A stretch of DNA of 64,000 nucleotides from JACKAQ01 sp020634975 [NCBI: Calditrichia bacterium] (GTDB lineage: Bacteria > Calditrichota > Calditrichia > RBG-13-44-9). Below the pieces are notes generated by a model. It was not told the origin of the DNA, did not search any database, and saw only the letters and a list, made by a program, of their open reading frames with translations. The position numbers and the translations under genes were made by a program. Positions within the stretch are counted from its first letter, which is position 1, and every line of letters begins with the position of its first letter. The DNA is taken from contig JACKAQ010000001.1 of the NCBI GenBank assembly GCA_020634975.1, positions 806,001-870,000 on the forward strand, read 5' to 3'. Positions 37,753 through 47,795 of the stretch are shown here, piece by piece.

Positions 37753-39828
37753 TTAAAACAAATCTACATTATCGCCCAAATCGTCTGCTTCTTCATTATC
37801 TCCAACAGTTTGCGAATCATTTTGAGAAAATTCGTCCTGTTCCATTTGCGGATCGCCAACGGCGGGGCCATCATCAAAAAGATCAAAATTTTCGAATTCG
37901 TCGAAAAATTCCGGCTCATTCTCTTGGGTTGGCGCACTGGCTTTTTTATCCGCTGTCTCGGCAGAATCAACTGTCAGTATTGCGCTGTGAACACTGCGTT
38001 CGCTTTCCATTGTGTAATTTTTTTCCAATTCCCGCAGCCGTTCCTGAACACGTTCCAACGGCAGTTCCGGGGTATGGATTTCGATATTCCGGATCAGCTT
38101 TTGCAATTGGTGACTAATTTCGCCAATGGATTGATCGAAAACCCTGTGCACACTGACCGAACCGATGCGTTTCCGCAAATCCATTTTTATTTGGTCGCTC
38201 ATTGTTGCTGTTTTGGTGAGCATTTCACCAATCGTTTTCTGAATTCCCCGGAAGGAGTGCAATTGTTTTTCCAGATCCAACATCATTTGCTGAGGTTTCA
38301 TATTAACCTCGTCATCACTTTTTTCCCGGCTGTTCTGGAGTGATGTTGCAACACCGGTTGTTGATTTGAGTAATTTTAGCAGCGAGGCAGTGTGGCGTTG
38401 TGTTTCCAGAGAATTTTGTTGAATGTGCTCCGCGATGATGGCCAGCGCCGCGCCTTCTGCGCCAACTCGCGCCGCTTTTATCCGCGCATTCATTGCGATA
38501 AGTTCAATATTCTCACCAATTTCCTCAATATCGTTGATGAAACCGGAAAAATCGGTGATGTCGTTGGAAACGGTTACAATATAATCGATCAGCTTTTCCC
38601 GGTTTTCAGAATTTGCCATCAACGTGGTTATCAATCCGGAAATATCGCCTTCAATTTTTTTGAAAAATGAATTGTCCAATGCATTATTTGCATTGCCGAG
38701 GCTGTTAATATCGCGATTCAACAACGAAACCCGGTCGCCAATGGTTTGCATATTCCGGAGAATATTTTCTACCGATTTGACAAAATCTTTACGGGCTTTT
38801 TCCAGCTGAGCATGTTGCAATCGGCTGACGGCAAGTGTTTCGATGGATATATCCATCAATGTTTCGGGATTAAAATTGTTATTTTCGTTGTTATCAGCCT
38901 GTTGAATGTCGTCGCATAATTTTTCGATTGCAGTGATAACGTGCTCAACAATTTGGCGAGTAGCATCCTGGCTTTGCAAATTCATGACAATCGTGTTCAT
39001 GCTTTTGGAAATATCTGCAGATTGCCGGGAAACCTCATTTGCCAAAATCATCGAATCGGTTTGTTTGCCAGTTAGCATAACCAAATTGATCAACGAATTG
39101 TTGATATTTTCCTGCGTTTTCTGCAAATGCTCTTTTTCCAGAGTGTTGATGCTGCTAATCGTTCTGGCCAACAACCCCTGAAGCGAGTTCAGGCTGCGGA
39201 AAAATTTTGTAAATTTCTCATGAATAATAACGGACAGATCACCAACATTGTGGGCAAGGGTATGAAAATCTTCGCCCAGGGTATGCAATCGTGAGCTTTC
39301 AATTCGTGTGGCTTTGCTGTAAACCTGCAAATTTTTTACCACTTTTTTAAACGCACGCTGAAAATCGTGAACATCGGAAAAAGTAACGCCGATTTTTTCC
39401 AAAATGCTCATATCGCGTTTAATATGTTTGTTAACCACATCCAGCGAATGGCTAATCTCATCCATTGCAATCGTAATTCCGTTGAGCACTTCTTCCGTAT
39501 TTTTTCCGGAAATCAGGTCTAATGCCTGATATGAGGATTGCGTTAAACCGGAGACATTTTGTTGGAGTGAAAAAAGGCCGCTGCCAACATTTAAAAAATC
39601 ATCTTCTGTGTTGGCGATGGTGTTTTGTAACGCAGAGCGAATGTTTTGCAAGTTTTCAACCCAGTTCCGGTGCTGTTTTTCAGCCTGGTTGATCCGTTGC
39701 ATCTCTGCTAAACTAATAACTGCTTTTTGGGCTAATTTTTCTTTGCTTTCCGGTTCCTCGGTTATAACAGTTTCGCCGGTTGGAAAAGATGTTTTGATTC
39801 GATTTAAAATCTTCGAAAAAGATGTCAA
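37753..39828 (-). CDS. Cytoplasmic MCP-like coiled-coil protein
   Basis: This 691-residue protein has no membrane helix. It is almost entirely helical, with heptad patterns from about 60 to 610. Around residues 465-500 it carries a diverged receptor hairpin tip (IGENIELIAMNARIKAARVGAEGAALAIIAEHIQ), recognisably related to the canonical tip of the two neighbouring receptors. The last 80 residues are acidic and Phe-rich (FFDEFENFDLFDD). It is probably a soluble chemoreceptor or receptor-array partner with no obvious sensor domain. The start is TTG at 39828, with GGGGA 7 nt upstream. It is first in the chemotaxis transcript. Confidence 0.8.
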   Translation of the reverse strand: MTSFSKILNRIKTSFPTGETVITEEPESKEKLAQKAVISLAEMQRINQAEKQHRNWVENLQNIRSALQNTIANTEDDFLNVGSGLFSLQQNVSGLTQSSYQALDLISGKNTEEVLNGITIAMDEISHSLDVVNKHIKRDMSILEKIGVTFSDVHDFQRAFKKVVKNLQVYSKATRIESSRLHTLGEDFHTLAHNVGDLSVIIHEKFTKFFRSLNSLQGLLARTISSINTLEKEHLQKTQENINNSLINLVMLTGKQTDSMILANEVSRQSADISKSMNTIVMNLQSQDATRQIVEHVITAIEKLCDDIQQADNNENNNFNPETLMDISIETLAVSRLQHAQLEKARKDFVKSVENILRNMQTIGDRVSLLNRDINSLGNANNALDNSFFKKIEGDISGLITTLMANSENREKLIDYIVTVSNDITDFSGFINDIEEIGENIELIAMNARIKAARVGAEGAALAIIAEHIQQNSLETQRHTASLLKLLKSTTGVATSLQNSREKSDDEVNMKPQQMMLDLEKQLHSFRGIQKTIGEMLTKTATMSDQIKMDLRKRIGSVSVHRVFDQSIGEISHQLQKLIRNIEIHTPELPLERVQERLRELEKNYTMESERSVHSAILTVDSAETADKKASAPTQENEPEFFDEFENFDLFDDGPAVGDPQMEQDEFSQNDSQTVGDNEEADDLGDNVDLF

Positions 39829-40036
39829 TGTGTAGTCCCCATCCTTGCATTAGTAAATCAATCCCTTAAGCGCCGATACATACTTTATCGTCATGCGCAA
39901 TCCAAAACCTGAACAGCGATGCGTAAATTGCTCAATTTTGATTACTGAATCCCGTTACAGTATTTCGTTTTGAAAAATTCCTATCGTATATTTTGAAAAA
40001 ACCAACGGCACATTACTTAATATCGAGGTGGCCAGG

Positions 40037-40513
40037 TTGAGCATTAGCAAAATTTGTGGTTTTTTTCATACTGAAATCGGATGGCTTAAAATTTTGGCAG
40101 ATAACAGCGCCATTACCGAATTGCACTTCTGTGATGACACGCCAAATATGGCAGGTTGCACGGAAAATTTTTGGGTTACGGAGTGCAAAAAACAGCTCAG
40201 GGAATATTTTTCCGGCGAACGGAAACAGTTCGAACTGCCGTTGCGTCCATCCGGAACTGCGTTCCAGCGACGGGTGTGGCAGTTGCTGCAAACCATTCCA
40301 TGTGGTCAAACGACCACATACGGAAAGATAGCAGAGGAATTGGGTGATGAAAAAGTAGTACGTGCAGTGGGGCAAGCCAATGGGAGTAATCCGATTGCCA
40401 TTATTATTCCCTGTCACAGGGTGATCGGGAAAAACGATATGTTGATCGGTTATGGCGGCGGTTTATGGCGAAAAGAATGGCTGCTTCGCCATGAAGGATA
40501 TTTGCTGATTTAA
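40037..40513 (+). CDS. ogt: Methylated-DNA-protein-cysteine methyltransferase
   Basis: This 158-residue protein has a short N-terminal domain and the C-terminal DNA-binding domain with PCHRV (acceptor Cys126), plus [18 protein letters not shown] and the [13 protein letters not shown] end. It takes the methyl group from O6-methylguanine in a suicidal reaction. The start is taken as TTG at 40037, with GAGG 8 nt upstream; GTG at 40028 is the alternative but overlaps that ribosome site. Its stop codon overlaps that of the convergent epimerase gene in a TTAA. Confidence 0.93.
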   Translation: MSISKICGFFHTEIGWLKILADNSAITELHFCDDTPNMAGCTENFWVTECKKQLREYFSGERKQFELPLRPSGTAFQRRVWQLLQTIPCGQTTTYGKIAEELGDEKVVRAVGQANGSNPIAIIIPCHRVIGKNDMLIGYGGGLWRKEWLLRHEGYLLI

Positions 40514-41280
40514 CGGGCGAAATCTGTCGGCGCTTCGCTTAACGCCACCCGGAACCGTTTGCCGAACGGGGAATTATACTGAATTGCCAACTGGCGATAC
40601 GCACCTTCCGGGATGCCGATATCCGCCAGCCACAAATCGCCGACTTGTGCTGCATGCAGCCCGGTTTTCGGCAGGGCAAGCGTCATCGTCCATTGGGGAA
40701 GGATGCAGATTCCCGGCGCTTCTCCGGTTGTAGCATCAATGCCGGACGGGACATCGAGAGACAGCACCGGTGCTTCGCTGTTATTTGCCCATTCGATCAA
40801 TTCCGCGAAAGTCCGGTTAGGCACATTTTGCAGATTATAGCCGATCAGCGCGTCAATAATTAAATCCGGATACACATTCGCCAGTTCAGTTCCGCTAACT
40901 TCACGGCCGGGCGTGGATAAATAAATGTGATATTGGTTTGCCGCACTCTCGCTCATGCAATCCGGATTTGCCAGACACAGCCGGACATCCACATTCCGGT
41001 TGGCCAAATGCCTTGCTGCGCAGATACCGCCACCGCCGTTGCCGCCGCTTCCGGCCAACACCACAATTACAGCTTCTCTCCATTGTTTCCCCAAAATCTG
41101 GATGGCCATTTCGGCGAGATTTCGACCGGCGTTTTCCATCATTTGCAATAACGCCGGACCGGTTTTCTCAATTGCAACGCGGTCAATTTCTATCATTTGT
41201 TCGGTGGTAACTGCCGGTACAAGTGTGCCGTTTTCAGTGGAAAATTGTTTAATCATTCTGGATTCGGTTGGTGCAAACAT
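40510..41280 (-). CDS. nnrE: NAD(P)H-hydrate epimerase (YjeF N-terminal domain)
   Basis: This 256-residue protein is a stand-alone YjeF_N domain; the ADP-dependent dehydratase half often fused to it is absent. Motifs are [23 protein letters not shown], the nucleotide loop [17 protein letters not shown] and [13 protein letters not shown]. The loop usually reads N-N-G-G-D-G; here the Asp is Gly, which may affect cofactor or cation binding. The enzyme interconverts the R and S forms of damaged NAD(P)HX. The start is ATG 41280, with GGAGGG 8 nt upstream; an open frame extends to 41349 without support. Confidence 0.88.
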   Translation of the reverse strand: MFAPTESRMIKQFSTENGTLVPAVTTEQMIEIDRVAIEKTGPALLQMMENAGRNLAEMAIQILGKQWREAVIVVLAGSGGNGGGGICAARHLANRNVDVRLCLANPDCMSESAANQYHIYLSTPGREVSGTELANVYPDLIIDALIGYNLQNVPNRTFAELIEWANNSEAPVLSLDVPSGIDATTGEAPGICILPQWTMTLALPKTGLHAAQVGDLWLADIGIPEGAYRQLAIQYNSPFGKRFRVALSEAPTDFAR

Positions 41281-41547
41281 CTTAATTCCCTCCACAATCT
41301 TTGGTATGAAATAATTCGTATCAGATCCCAAATTTGTGCATCGGTTCAATTATTCTTCCCCAAACCGGATGTGAATCTTAGTTGAAATTAAGAAGATCAA
41401 CCCTCAATTAGCAAGTCATTTTTGGCGAATAGCCAACCGCCGCCTTAAAAAAAACAAATTTTTATCGGTTGAATTTTTGGCTAAAATACTGCAATATTCA
41501 AACATACGTAAACATTTTCCTGTCAAAAAAATAATCTGGGGATAACG

Positions 41548-42669
41548 ATGTTTCGGAAAAAAATCATGTCACTTTTTGCAATGCTGGCGGTTGCATTCGC
41601 TAATATTTCTCATGCGCAAACCACTGTTTATAATGAAAATATCGGCGTTCGGCTGGATAATTTCGGCGGCATCCGGATTTTGTCGGCAGACGGTATTGCA
41701 CAAAATGACCGTGTATCCCTGCTTTTCGGATCGGCGAATTCCGGCGTATTTGACTATCTGAAAGATGCGAGCAACGTTTTTGCCGCAGCCGCAGTAGATA
41801 CGCCGTTGCTGCAGTTCAGCAATCAGGAAATTTCGGTTGTTATCGACAACGCCTACAGCAACGCCGCGCCGGACGTGGAAACAAAAATCAACGTGTATTT
41901 ATGGAATGACGGCGGTTACGCCCTCGCACGGATTCGCACTGTCAACAAACAGTCGGATACTTTGCAGGCGATTCCGGGATTGGAAATTTTGCCGAAAGTG
42001 GGCGGTGTTTTCGGAAATGAAATTACGAATTCGGATGCATCGAACGGCATCGTTTCAACCTTTCGCGACGGTGCGCCGCTGGTGTCCGGCTACCAACTGC
42101 TTTCTGCGTTGCCGCAAAGTATTGTGGCGTTCGATTGGTTTTTCAATTACAATCAGTCCGATGACAGCCTGCGGAAATGGCTGACAGCAGATACTGTTTT
42201 TGCGGCAGATACAGCCGGCACATCTGGCTCGGTTGTCGTTTTGGGTGCAGATGTCGTTCCGTTATCACCCGGTGATTCGCTGGATATGTTTGTCGGTTTG
42301 GCGATCGGCAGCGATATTTCCGCGATGCAAAGTGAGCTGGCCAAAGCTGCACAAAAATACAATAGCCTGTTTGTGGGCATCCCGCCGGTTGCGCAGGGCA
42401 TTCCCGAAAATTTTGAACTTGCCCAAAATTACCCGAACCCGTTTAACCCGGAAACCCGCATTCCCTTCCAGATTCCGGCGCGGAGCCGTGTTTCGCTTTC
42501 GGTGTTCAATATTTTGGGGCAAAAAGTGGCAACGCTGCTCAACGAAACGCTCGATGCCGGTAGTTACGAAATCCCGTTTAACGGCAGCAATTTGCCTAGC
42601 GGCGTTTATTTTGTTACCATTCAAGCCGGTGAGTTTCGCGCCGCAAAAAAAATGGTGTTGATGAAATAG
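41548..42669 (+). CDS. Secreted protein with T9SS type A sorting domain
   Basis: This 373-residue protein has a signal peptide (about 1-23, ending SHAQ) and a beta-rich body without recognisable catalytic motifs. From residue 294 to the end it has a T9SS sorting domain (YPNPFNPET, SVFNILGQKV, GVYFVTI, MVLMK). It is expected to be exported across both membranes. A GGGG-containing ribosome site lies 8 nt ahead of the ATG. Its role is unknown. It is convergent with the oxidoreductase gene, 15 nt apart. Confidence 0.85.
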   Translation: MFRKKIMSLFAMLAVAFANISHAQTTVYNENIGVRLDNFGGIRILSADGIAQNDRVSLLFGSANSGVFDYLKDASNVFAAAAVDTPLLQFSNQEISVVIDNAYSNAAPDVETKINVYLWNDGGYALARIRTVNKQSDTLQAIPGLEILPKVGGVFGNEITNSDASNGIVSTFRDGAPLVSGYQLLSALPQSIVAFDWFFNYNQSDDSLRKWLTADTVFAADTAGTSGSVVVLGADVVPLSPGDSLDMFVGLAIGSDISAMQSELAKAAQKYNSLFVGIPPVAQGIPENFELAQNYPNPFNPETRIPFQIPARSRVSLSVFNILGQKVATLLNETLDAGSYEIPFNGSNLPSGVYFVTIQAGEFRAAKKMVLMK

Positions 42670-42684
42670 TGAAATGAGGTTTTT

Positions 42685-44268
42685 TCAGCGAAGCGTGCGG
42701 AGCACTTCTTTGGCTGCGTTGAAGCCGGGTGCGCCGGTTACGCCGCCGCCGGGATGCGCTCCGGCGCCGCAGAGAAACAGATTTTTGATCGGCGTGCGAT
42801 GGCGTCCCCAACCCGCAACGGGACGCATAAACATGAGCTGATCGAGTGCCATTTGACCGTGATAGCCGCAACCTTCCGCCAAACCGTAATCCCGCTCCCA
42901 ATCCAGCGGCGTAATCAGCTGCTGCTGATCGATCGCATCCGGTAAATCCGGTGCATATTCCGCCAAAGTTTGGATGATCGTTTCGGCGAGCGATTCCCGT
43001 TCGCTTTCCCAACTGCCGCTGCGCAATTGATACGGCGCATACTGCATGTTGATGTTCATAATATGCTTCCCTTCCGGCGCCAATGTCGGATCGGATATCG
43101 TCGGGATGACAATATCGAGCATCGGCTGGCGCGAGAAATCGCCATATTTGGCGGCATCAGATGCGCGTTCCAGATAATCAACGGACGGCGAGATGATGAT
43201 GTGACCGCTCAATTGTTTGGGATCGCCGCTGGCTGCGGTGAAAGTTGGCAATCGCTTTAGCGCCAGATTCATCCGCGCGGTTACGCCGCGAAAGCGGATG
43301 TTTTGCACGTTGCGCACAAATCCCGGATCGAGATAGGGCGCACCGACGAGATCAAAAAAAGTGGTTCGGGGATTGGCGTTGGAGATAATCGCTTTGGCGA
43401 ACAGTTTTTCACCGTCTTCCAGCCGGACGCCAACGGCTTCGTCCTGATCGTTCACAAAAATCTGGTCCACCGGGCTGGCGACGCGAATTTCCGCACCGTT
43501 TTTCCGGGCATATTCCGCCAGCGATTCCGCCAACCGACCGATGCCGCCGCGAATAAACCAGCTCGATTTAAATCCGCCGTTTTCCCGCCCGGTGTAATGG
43601 TACAGCATCAAAAACGCTGTTCCCGCCGCTCGCGGCCCGAGGTGACTGGCGGTGACGCCAATGGTGCTCAGCAAGCCTTTCAACGCGGCACTCTGGAACC
43701 ATTCATCGAGCAATTCGCTGGCAGAAAGCGGTAAAACGCGCAGAAATTCCATCATATCTTTTTTGCCGAGTTGGCGAATTTTTAAGGCTGGCTGTGCCCA
43801 TTCAATCAACTCCCGAACGTTCAGCGAATCAATATTCGGCGCGCTGCGCAACAACGCGGGACGCAACGCCTGGCTCATTTTATTCATTTTGGCGTTGAAT
43901 TTCAAAAATCGTTTGGCATCATCCGGATAGAGCGTTTGCAGCTCCGAAACCGTGCGATTCAGGTCGCGCCAAAGGGTGATGGCTGTGCCGTCCGGCTGCG
44001 GTGCAAATACGGCGGCATCGCTCTGGAACACCTGCAATCCAGCGGCGACAAGTCCAAATTTTTCAATAATTTCCGGCAGAAACAACCCGGCATCTGTCGC
44101 GCCGGTATTCACCAAAAATTGCGGAAAAACTTCCTCTGTTGCAGCGGCGCCGCCCAAGTTGCGGCGTTGTTCCAGCACCAGCACTTTTTTTCGTGCGTTT
44201 GCCAGCGAAGCCGCACACACCAGCCCGTTATGCCCGCCACCGATAATTATTGCGTCGTAATTTGCCAT
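42685..44268 (-). CDS. Phytoene-desaturase-like FAD-dependent oxidoreductase
   Basis: This 527-residue flavoprotein has the N-terminal dinucleotide fold IIGGGHNGLVCAASLA, followed by LEQRRNLGGAA. It has a long substrate domain and the C-terminal FAD motif NLFLCGAGAHPGGGVTGAPG. This layout fits the CrtI/CrtO/PYROXD2 group. No other carotenoid gene is present, so the substrate may not be a carotenoid. It lies 20 nt after a paralogue and downstream of a GcvT-like gene, all in the same orientation. Confidence 0.88.
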   Translation of the reverse strand: MANYDAIIIGGGHNGLVCAASLANARKKVLVLEQRRNLGGAAATEEVFPQFLVNTGATDAGLFLPEIIEKFGLVAAGLQVFQSDAAVFAPQPDGTAITLWRDLNRTVSELQTLYPDDAKRFLKFNAKMNKMSQALRPALLRSAPNIDSLNVRELIEWAQPALKIRQLGKKDMMEFLRVLPLSASELLDEWFQSAALKGLLSTIGVTASHLGPRAAGTAFLMLYHYTGRENGGFKSSWFIRGGIGRLAESLAEYARKNGAEIRVASPVDQIFVNDQDEAVGVRLEDGEKLFAKAIISNANPRTTFFDLVGAPYLDPGFVRNVQNIRFRGVTARMNLALKRLPTFTAASGDPKQLSGHIIISPSVDYLERASDAAKYGDFSRQPMLDIVIPTISDPTLAPEGKHIMNINMQYAPYQLRSGSWESERESLAETIIQTLAEYAPDLPDAIDQQQLITPLDWERDYGLAEGCGYHGQMALDQLMFMRPVAGWGRHRTPIKNLFLCGAGAHPGGGVTGAPGFNAAKEVLRTLR

Positions 44269-44288
44269 ATTCAGTTGTTTTCAATTGT

Positions 44289-45881
44289 TCAGCGATTGAT
44301 GCCGTGTTTGAGATCATTTATAATTTCCAACGCTGCCAGCCGTCCCGGTGCACCCATAATTCCGCCGCCGGGATGCGTGCCGGAGCCGCATTGGTAATAG
44401 CCTTTGATGGGCGTGCGATATTTTGCCCAGCCCGCCGCCGGTCGCAGAAAAAACAGCTGCGAAAGGCTCAATTCACCCTGAAAAATGTTGCCCTGCGTCA
44501 ATCCGGTGGTTTCCTCGATATCTGCCGGAGTGATTACCTGACGGTGCAAAATCAAATTTTTGATATTCGGGAAATACTTGCTGAGCGTGTTCACTACGGC
44601 ATCGCCAAACGCCTCGCGCTGATCGCGCCAGTTGCCCTCGCTCAATTCGTATGGCGCATATTGCACAAAACAGGACATCACATGCTTTCCGGGCGGCGCC
44701 ATCGCCGGATCGATCATCGATGGAATGATGATATCCATATATGGCTCGCGGGAAAATCGCCCGTATTTTGCATCGTCGTAAGCGCGTTCCAGATAATCCA
44801 CGCTCGGGCTGATGGATATCGCGCCGCGCAAATGCGGACCAACACCCGGCAGGCAAGCCAGCTCCGGCAATCCGTCCAGCGCCAGATTCACTTTGCCGGA
44901 TGAACCGCGATACCGGAATTTTTTGATCGATTTGCGCAAATCCGCCGGCAAGTGCTCTTTTTCAACCATCCGCAAAAATGTGTGAAATGGATCGAGTGCA
45001 GAAACCACCAGATCCGCGGCAATTTCCTCCCCGGTGTTCAACGCAACGCCGGTTGCTTTCCCGCTTTTGACGATCACCTGATCCACCGATGCCAGCGTGC
45101 GAATTTCCACACCAAACGATTGGGCAGCCGCGGCAATAGCGTTCGCAACCGAACCGGTGCCGCCGCGGGCAAATCCCCATGCCCGAAAATTACCGTCGAT
45201 TTCGCCCATATAATGGTGCAGCAACACATACGCCGATCCCGGTGAACGCGGTCCCAAAAACGTTCCGATGATGCCGCTCGCGGATAGCGTGGCAATCAGC
45301 GGATCGCTCTCGAACCAGCGTTCCAGAAAATCTGCACTGCTCATCGTCATAATTTTGATCAGTTGATACACCTGTTCGGTGGGTAATTTCAACATGGTTT
45401 TGGCAACATCGAACAAACCGTACAAATCGCCGGGACGATTGGACGACGGGTCCGGCGGCACAATGCCCAACAGCGGTTTTACGGCTTTCGCCAGAAAATG
45501 CATTTCGCGACCGTATTCGGCATAGGCTTCCGCATCGCTCGGCGAAAATCTGGCGATATTCCGGCGCGTTTTGTTGGGATCGCCATCGCGGTAAAGGTAG
45601 TTGCCATCCGGTAGCGGCGTGAGGGTGCTTTCCAGCGGCAACATCATCAGCCCGTGTTTGGGCAGCGATAAATCGCGGATGATTTCCGGGCGCAGCAAAC
45701 TGACCACATACGAAAACACGCTATATTTAAATCCCGGAAAAATTTCTTCGGTTACGGTTGCGCCGCCAACGAGGTGACGCCGCTCCAGCACCAGCACTTT
45801 TTTCCCGGCTTTGGCGAGATATGCGGCATTTACCAGCCCGTTGTGCCCGCCGCCAATAACAATGGCATCGTATTTTTTCAT
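44289..45881 (-). CDS. Phytoene-desaturase-like FAD-dependent oxidoreductase, paralogue
   Basis: This 530-residue protein is similar to the preceding gene throughout: VIGGGHNGLVNAAYLA, LERRHLVGGATVTEE, the shared SPSVDYLERA segment, and the closing CGSGTHPGGGIMGAPG. It belongs to the CrtO/PYROXD2-like flavoproteins. The two may form a heteromeric enzyme or act in sequence. It starts 38 nt after the GcvT-like gene. Confidence 0.88.
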   Translation of the reverse strand: MKKYDAIVIGGGHNGLVNAAYLAKAGKKVLVLERRHLVGGATVTEEIFPGFKYSVFSYVVSLLRPEIIRDLSLPKHGLMMLPLESTLTPLPDGNYLYRDGDPNKTRRNIARFSPSDAEAYAEYGREMHFLAKAVKPLLGIVPPDPSSNRPGDLYGLFDVAKTMLKLPTEQVYQLIKIMTMSSADFLERWFESDPLIATLSASGIIGTFLGPRSPGSAYVLLHHYMGEIDGNFRAWGFARGGTGSVANAIAAAAQSFGVEIRTLASVDQVIVKSGKATGVALNTGEEIAADLVVSALDPFHTFLRMVEKEHLPADLRKSIKKFRYRGSSGKVNLALDGLPELACLPGVGPHLRGAISISPSVDYLERAYDDAKYGRFSREPYMDIIIPSMIDPAMAPPGKHVMSCFVQYAPYELSEGNWRDQREAFGDAVVNTLSKYFPNIKNLILHRQVITPADIEETTGLTQGNIFQGELSLSQLFFLRPAAGWAKYRTPIKGYYQCGSGTHPGGGIMGAPGRLAALEIINDLKHGINR

Positions 45882-45919
45882 CGTTTTTTTGCTTCCCGGC
45901 TGCGATTGCCGGCTATTTT

Positions 45920-47137
45920 TTATTCTTCTATTTTGGTTCCGGAAATATTCAGCCGTTTGCGTTCCGGGTTGAAAAACGGCAATTTGGTGACCGTCGCGGG
46001 AATTTTGTGACGGCTGTATTGCACAGTCAATTCCATTTCGAGATTCTTCCCCGGCTCTGCAAACGGTGTTTCCAGCGTTGCTAAAGCAATGTATTTTTTT
46101 AAGATAGGCGAGAATGTCCGGCTGGTTGCCTGTCCAACCTGTTTCCCGTTGGCGTAAACGGGCACGCCATCGCGGGAGGCGCGTCCGGCAATTTGCGGTG
46201 CCAGCCCGGCTTCGTTAAATCGTTTTTCGATCACTTCCCAATCGGCTGTCAAGCCGACCAATTGCCATTTTGGTCCGCGCTTTTTTTCATCGATCAGCGC
46301 CCGTTGCCCGACAAATCGTTTTTTGCGAAGCTGCACCGCCCAACCCAATCCGGCTTCGAACGGCGTTGCGGTTTGGGCATCAATGAGCGCGCGGTTGGCG
46401 GAAACGTAATCGACATCGTTGAGGATCAGCCCGGCTTCCACCCGGGCGATATCCATCGCAGCCAGCCCGGCCGGCGTGATGCCGTATGCGCGACCGGCTG
46501 CCATCAAAATATCCCACAGTCGTTCTGCGTGATGATAATCCACCCAAATTTCATATCCCAAATCGCCGGTGTAACCGGTGCGGGTGATGACCGTTTGTAC
46601 GTCGTCTACTTTTGTTTCCAGCAAATGGAAAAATCGCAACGATGCCACATCGCCTTCCGTGACAACTTCGCTCAAAATTGCCCGGGCATTCGGTCCCTGC
46701 AGCGAGAGCGTGGCTATTTTTTCGGTGATGTCCGTTACGGTTGCGTTCATGCCAAAACCGCAATCCCGGAACCAGCGCCAGTTAGGCTGCGCAGATGTGA
46801 TGCGAAATCGCTCTTCGGAAAATCGTTGAACGGTGCCGTCATCCATCATTCGCCCGAATTCATCGCACCACGGTGTGTACAGCACTTGCCCAATTTTGCA
46901 CTTGCTCACATCGCGCGTAATAATGCGATCTACCAATTTCGAGGCATCTGTACCGCTGATTTCGTATTTGAACAGCGGTGTCACATCGATCAACGCTGCG
47001 GCGTTGCGAATCGCAAAATACTCGAATTCGTGACTTTTTTCGTATGTCACAGCGGCAAGATATCCCGCCCAATCCCGCCATTCCATACTCCGGCAAAGCG
47101 GAGCGGTGCGAGAGTGAAAGGGCGTTGGCAATGGCAT
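45920..47137 (-). CDS. GcvT-like tetrahydrofolate-dependent aminomethyltransferase family protein
   Basis: This 405-residue protein has the GcvT/YgfZ/DmdA fold: FAIRNAAALIDVTPLFKYEISG, the DGTVQRF and SLQGPNA segments, TRTGYTGDLGYEIWV and ALGLDIARVEAG-like GLAAMDIARVEAGLI, then the C-terminal barrel with GQATS and KKYIALA. Lacking gcvH or gcvP neighbours, it is more likely a specialised one-carbon transfer or demethylation enzyme than the glycine cleavage T protein. It is the first of three genes, with the two flavoproteins, suggesting coupled oxidation and folate-linked transfer. Confidence 0.85.
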   Translation of the reverse strand: MPLPTPFHSRTAPLCRSMEWRDWAGYLAAVTYEKSHEFEYFAIRNAAALIDVTPLFKYEISGTDASKLVDRIITRDVSKCKIGQVLYTPWCDEFGRMMDDGTVQRFSEERFRITSAQPNWRWFRDCGFGMNATVTDITEKIATLSLQGPNARAILSEVVTEGDVASLRFFHLLETKVDDVQTVITRTGYTGDLGYEIWVDYHHAERLWDILMAAGRAYGITPAGLAAMDIARVEAGLILNDVDYVSANRALIDAQTATPFEAGLGWAVQLRKKRFVGQRALIDEKKRGPKWQLVGLTADWEVIEKRFNEAGLAPQIAGRASRDGVPVYANGKQVGQATSRTFSPILKKYIALATLETPFAEPGKNLEMELTVQYSRHKIPATVTKLPFFNPERKRLNISGTKIEE

Positions 47138-47162
47138 TCAGGCTCCTTTGATCCGGTTCATT

Positions 47163-47711
47163 CTATTCATATTGTATTTGAGGGAAATCTTTGGCGGCTT
47201 TAATTCGGTTCACCTGAATAATGTGATGCCTCAGGTGATTGTCGATAAAATCGAACATTTGGAAAACATTTAAATATCCGGCAATCAGATGTTTGAAAAT
47301 CGCGCTGTCCAAATGGTCTTCAGTTAATTTTCCGAGCATCGATTCGAGCGCATCGCGGTTATCGTTCCAGCGTTTGGCAACATCCCAAAACGTCATCGCG
47401 CGGACCGGTTGCGCAAGTCCCTGCGGCGCTTTCACTTTTACCGGCATCCGGAGTGCAACATTCAGCAATTTGCTGCGAATTTTTGCACCAAATCCGGCGT
47501 TGGGAAAGGTGGTAGCCTGCAGTTTTTTTTCCAAATATTGCAAAACAGCCGATTCCACCAGCATCAAATGTTGAAGCACCTGAACAATGCTCCAGGCATC
47601 GTATGCCGGGCGAAAAGCCATTTGCATCTCATCCAAATCCTGAACATCCACCAACAATTGCTGCCGCAACCGTTCGGATTGTTCAAATCGTTCCCGAATA
47701 GCCGGAACCAA
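47163..47711 (-). CDS. DinB-fold protein
   Basis: This 182-residue four-helix protein has the DinB_2 pattern of three metal-binding histidines (LQHLMLVE near 48, and DNHLRHHIIQVNRI near 157-165). Such proteins are often small-thiol-dependent transferases or stress proteins; the activity is unknown here. The start is TTG at 47711, with GGGAG 8-9 nt upstream. It is 25 nt upstream of the GcvT-like gene in the same direction and could be cotranscribed. Confidence 0.8.
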   Translation of the reverse strand: MVPAIRERFEQSERLRQQLLVDVQDLDEMQMAFRPAYDAWSIVQVLQHLMLVESAVLQYLEKKLQATTFPNAGFGAKIRSKLLNVALRMPVKVKAPQGLAQPVRAMTFWDVAKRWNDNRDALESMLGKLTEDHLDSAIFKHLIAGYLNVFQMFDFIDNHLRHHIIQVNRIKAAKDFPQIQYE

Positions 47712-47795
47712 TTATATTTTCTCCCTTCAATCGCTATTCTCCAAAACAACTAAAGATAAGCGTTTTGAAACAATAGGCAAGAGAAATTGCGCGAT

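Noticed and set aside
39848-39874. Sigma-28-like match (TAAA, 14 nt, GCCGATAC) near the chemotaxis cluster
   Set aside because: It is on the plus strand, pointing away from the chemotaxis genes toward ogt, and the spacer is one base short of the usual length.
46193-47203. Long open frame antisense to the GcvT-like gene
   Set aside because: It has no ribosome site and a biased His/Phe/Arg composition, and it lies opposite a well-conserved enzyme; it is a shadow frame.
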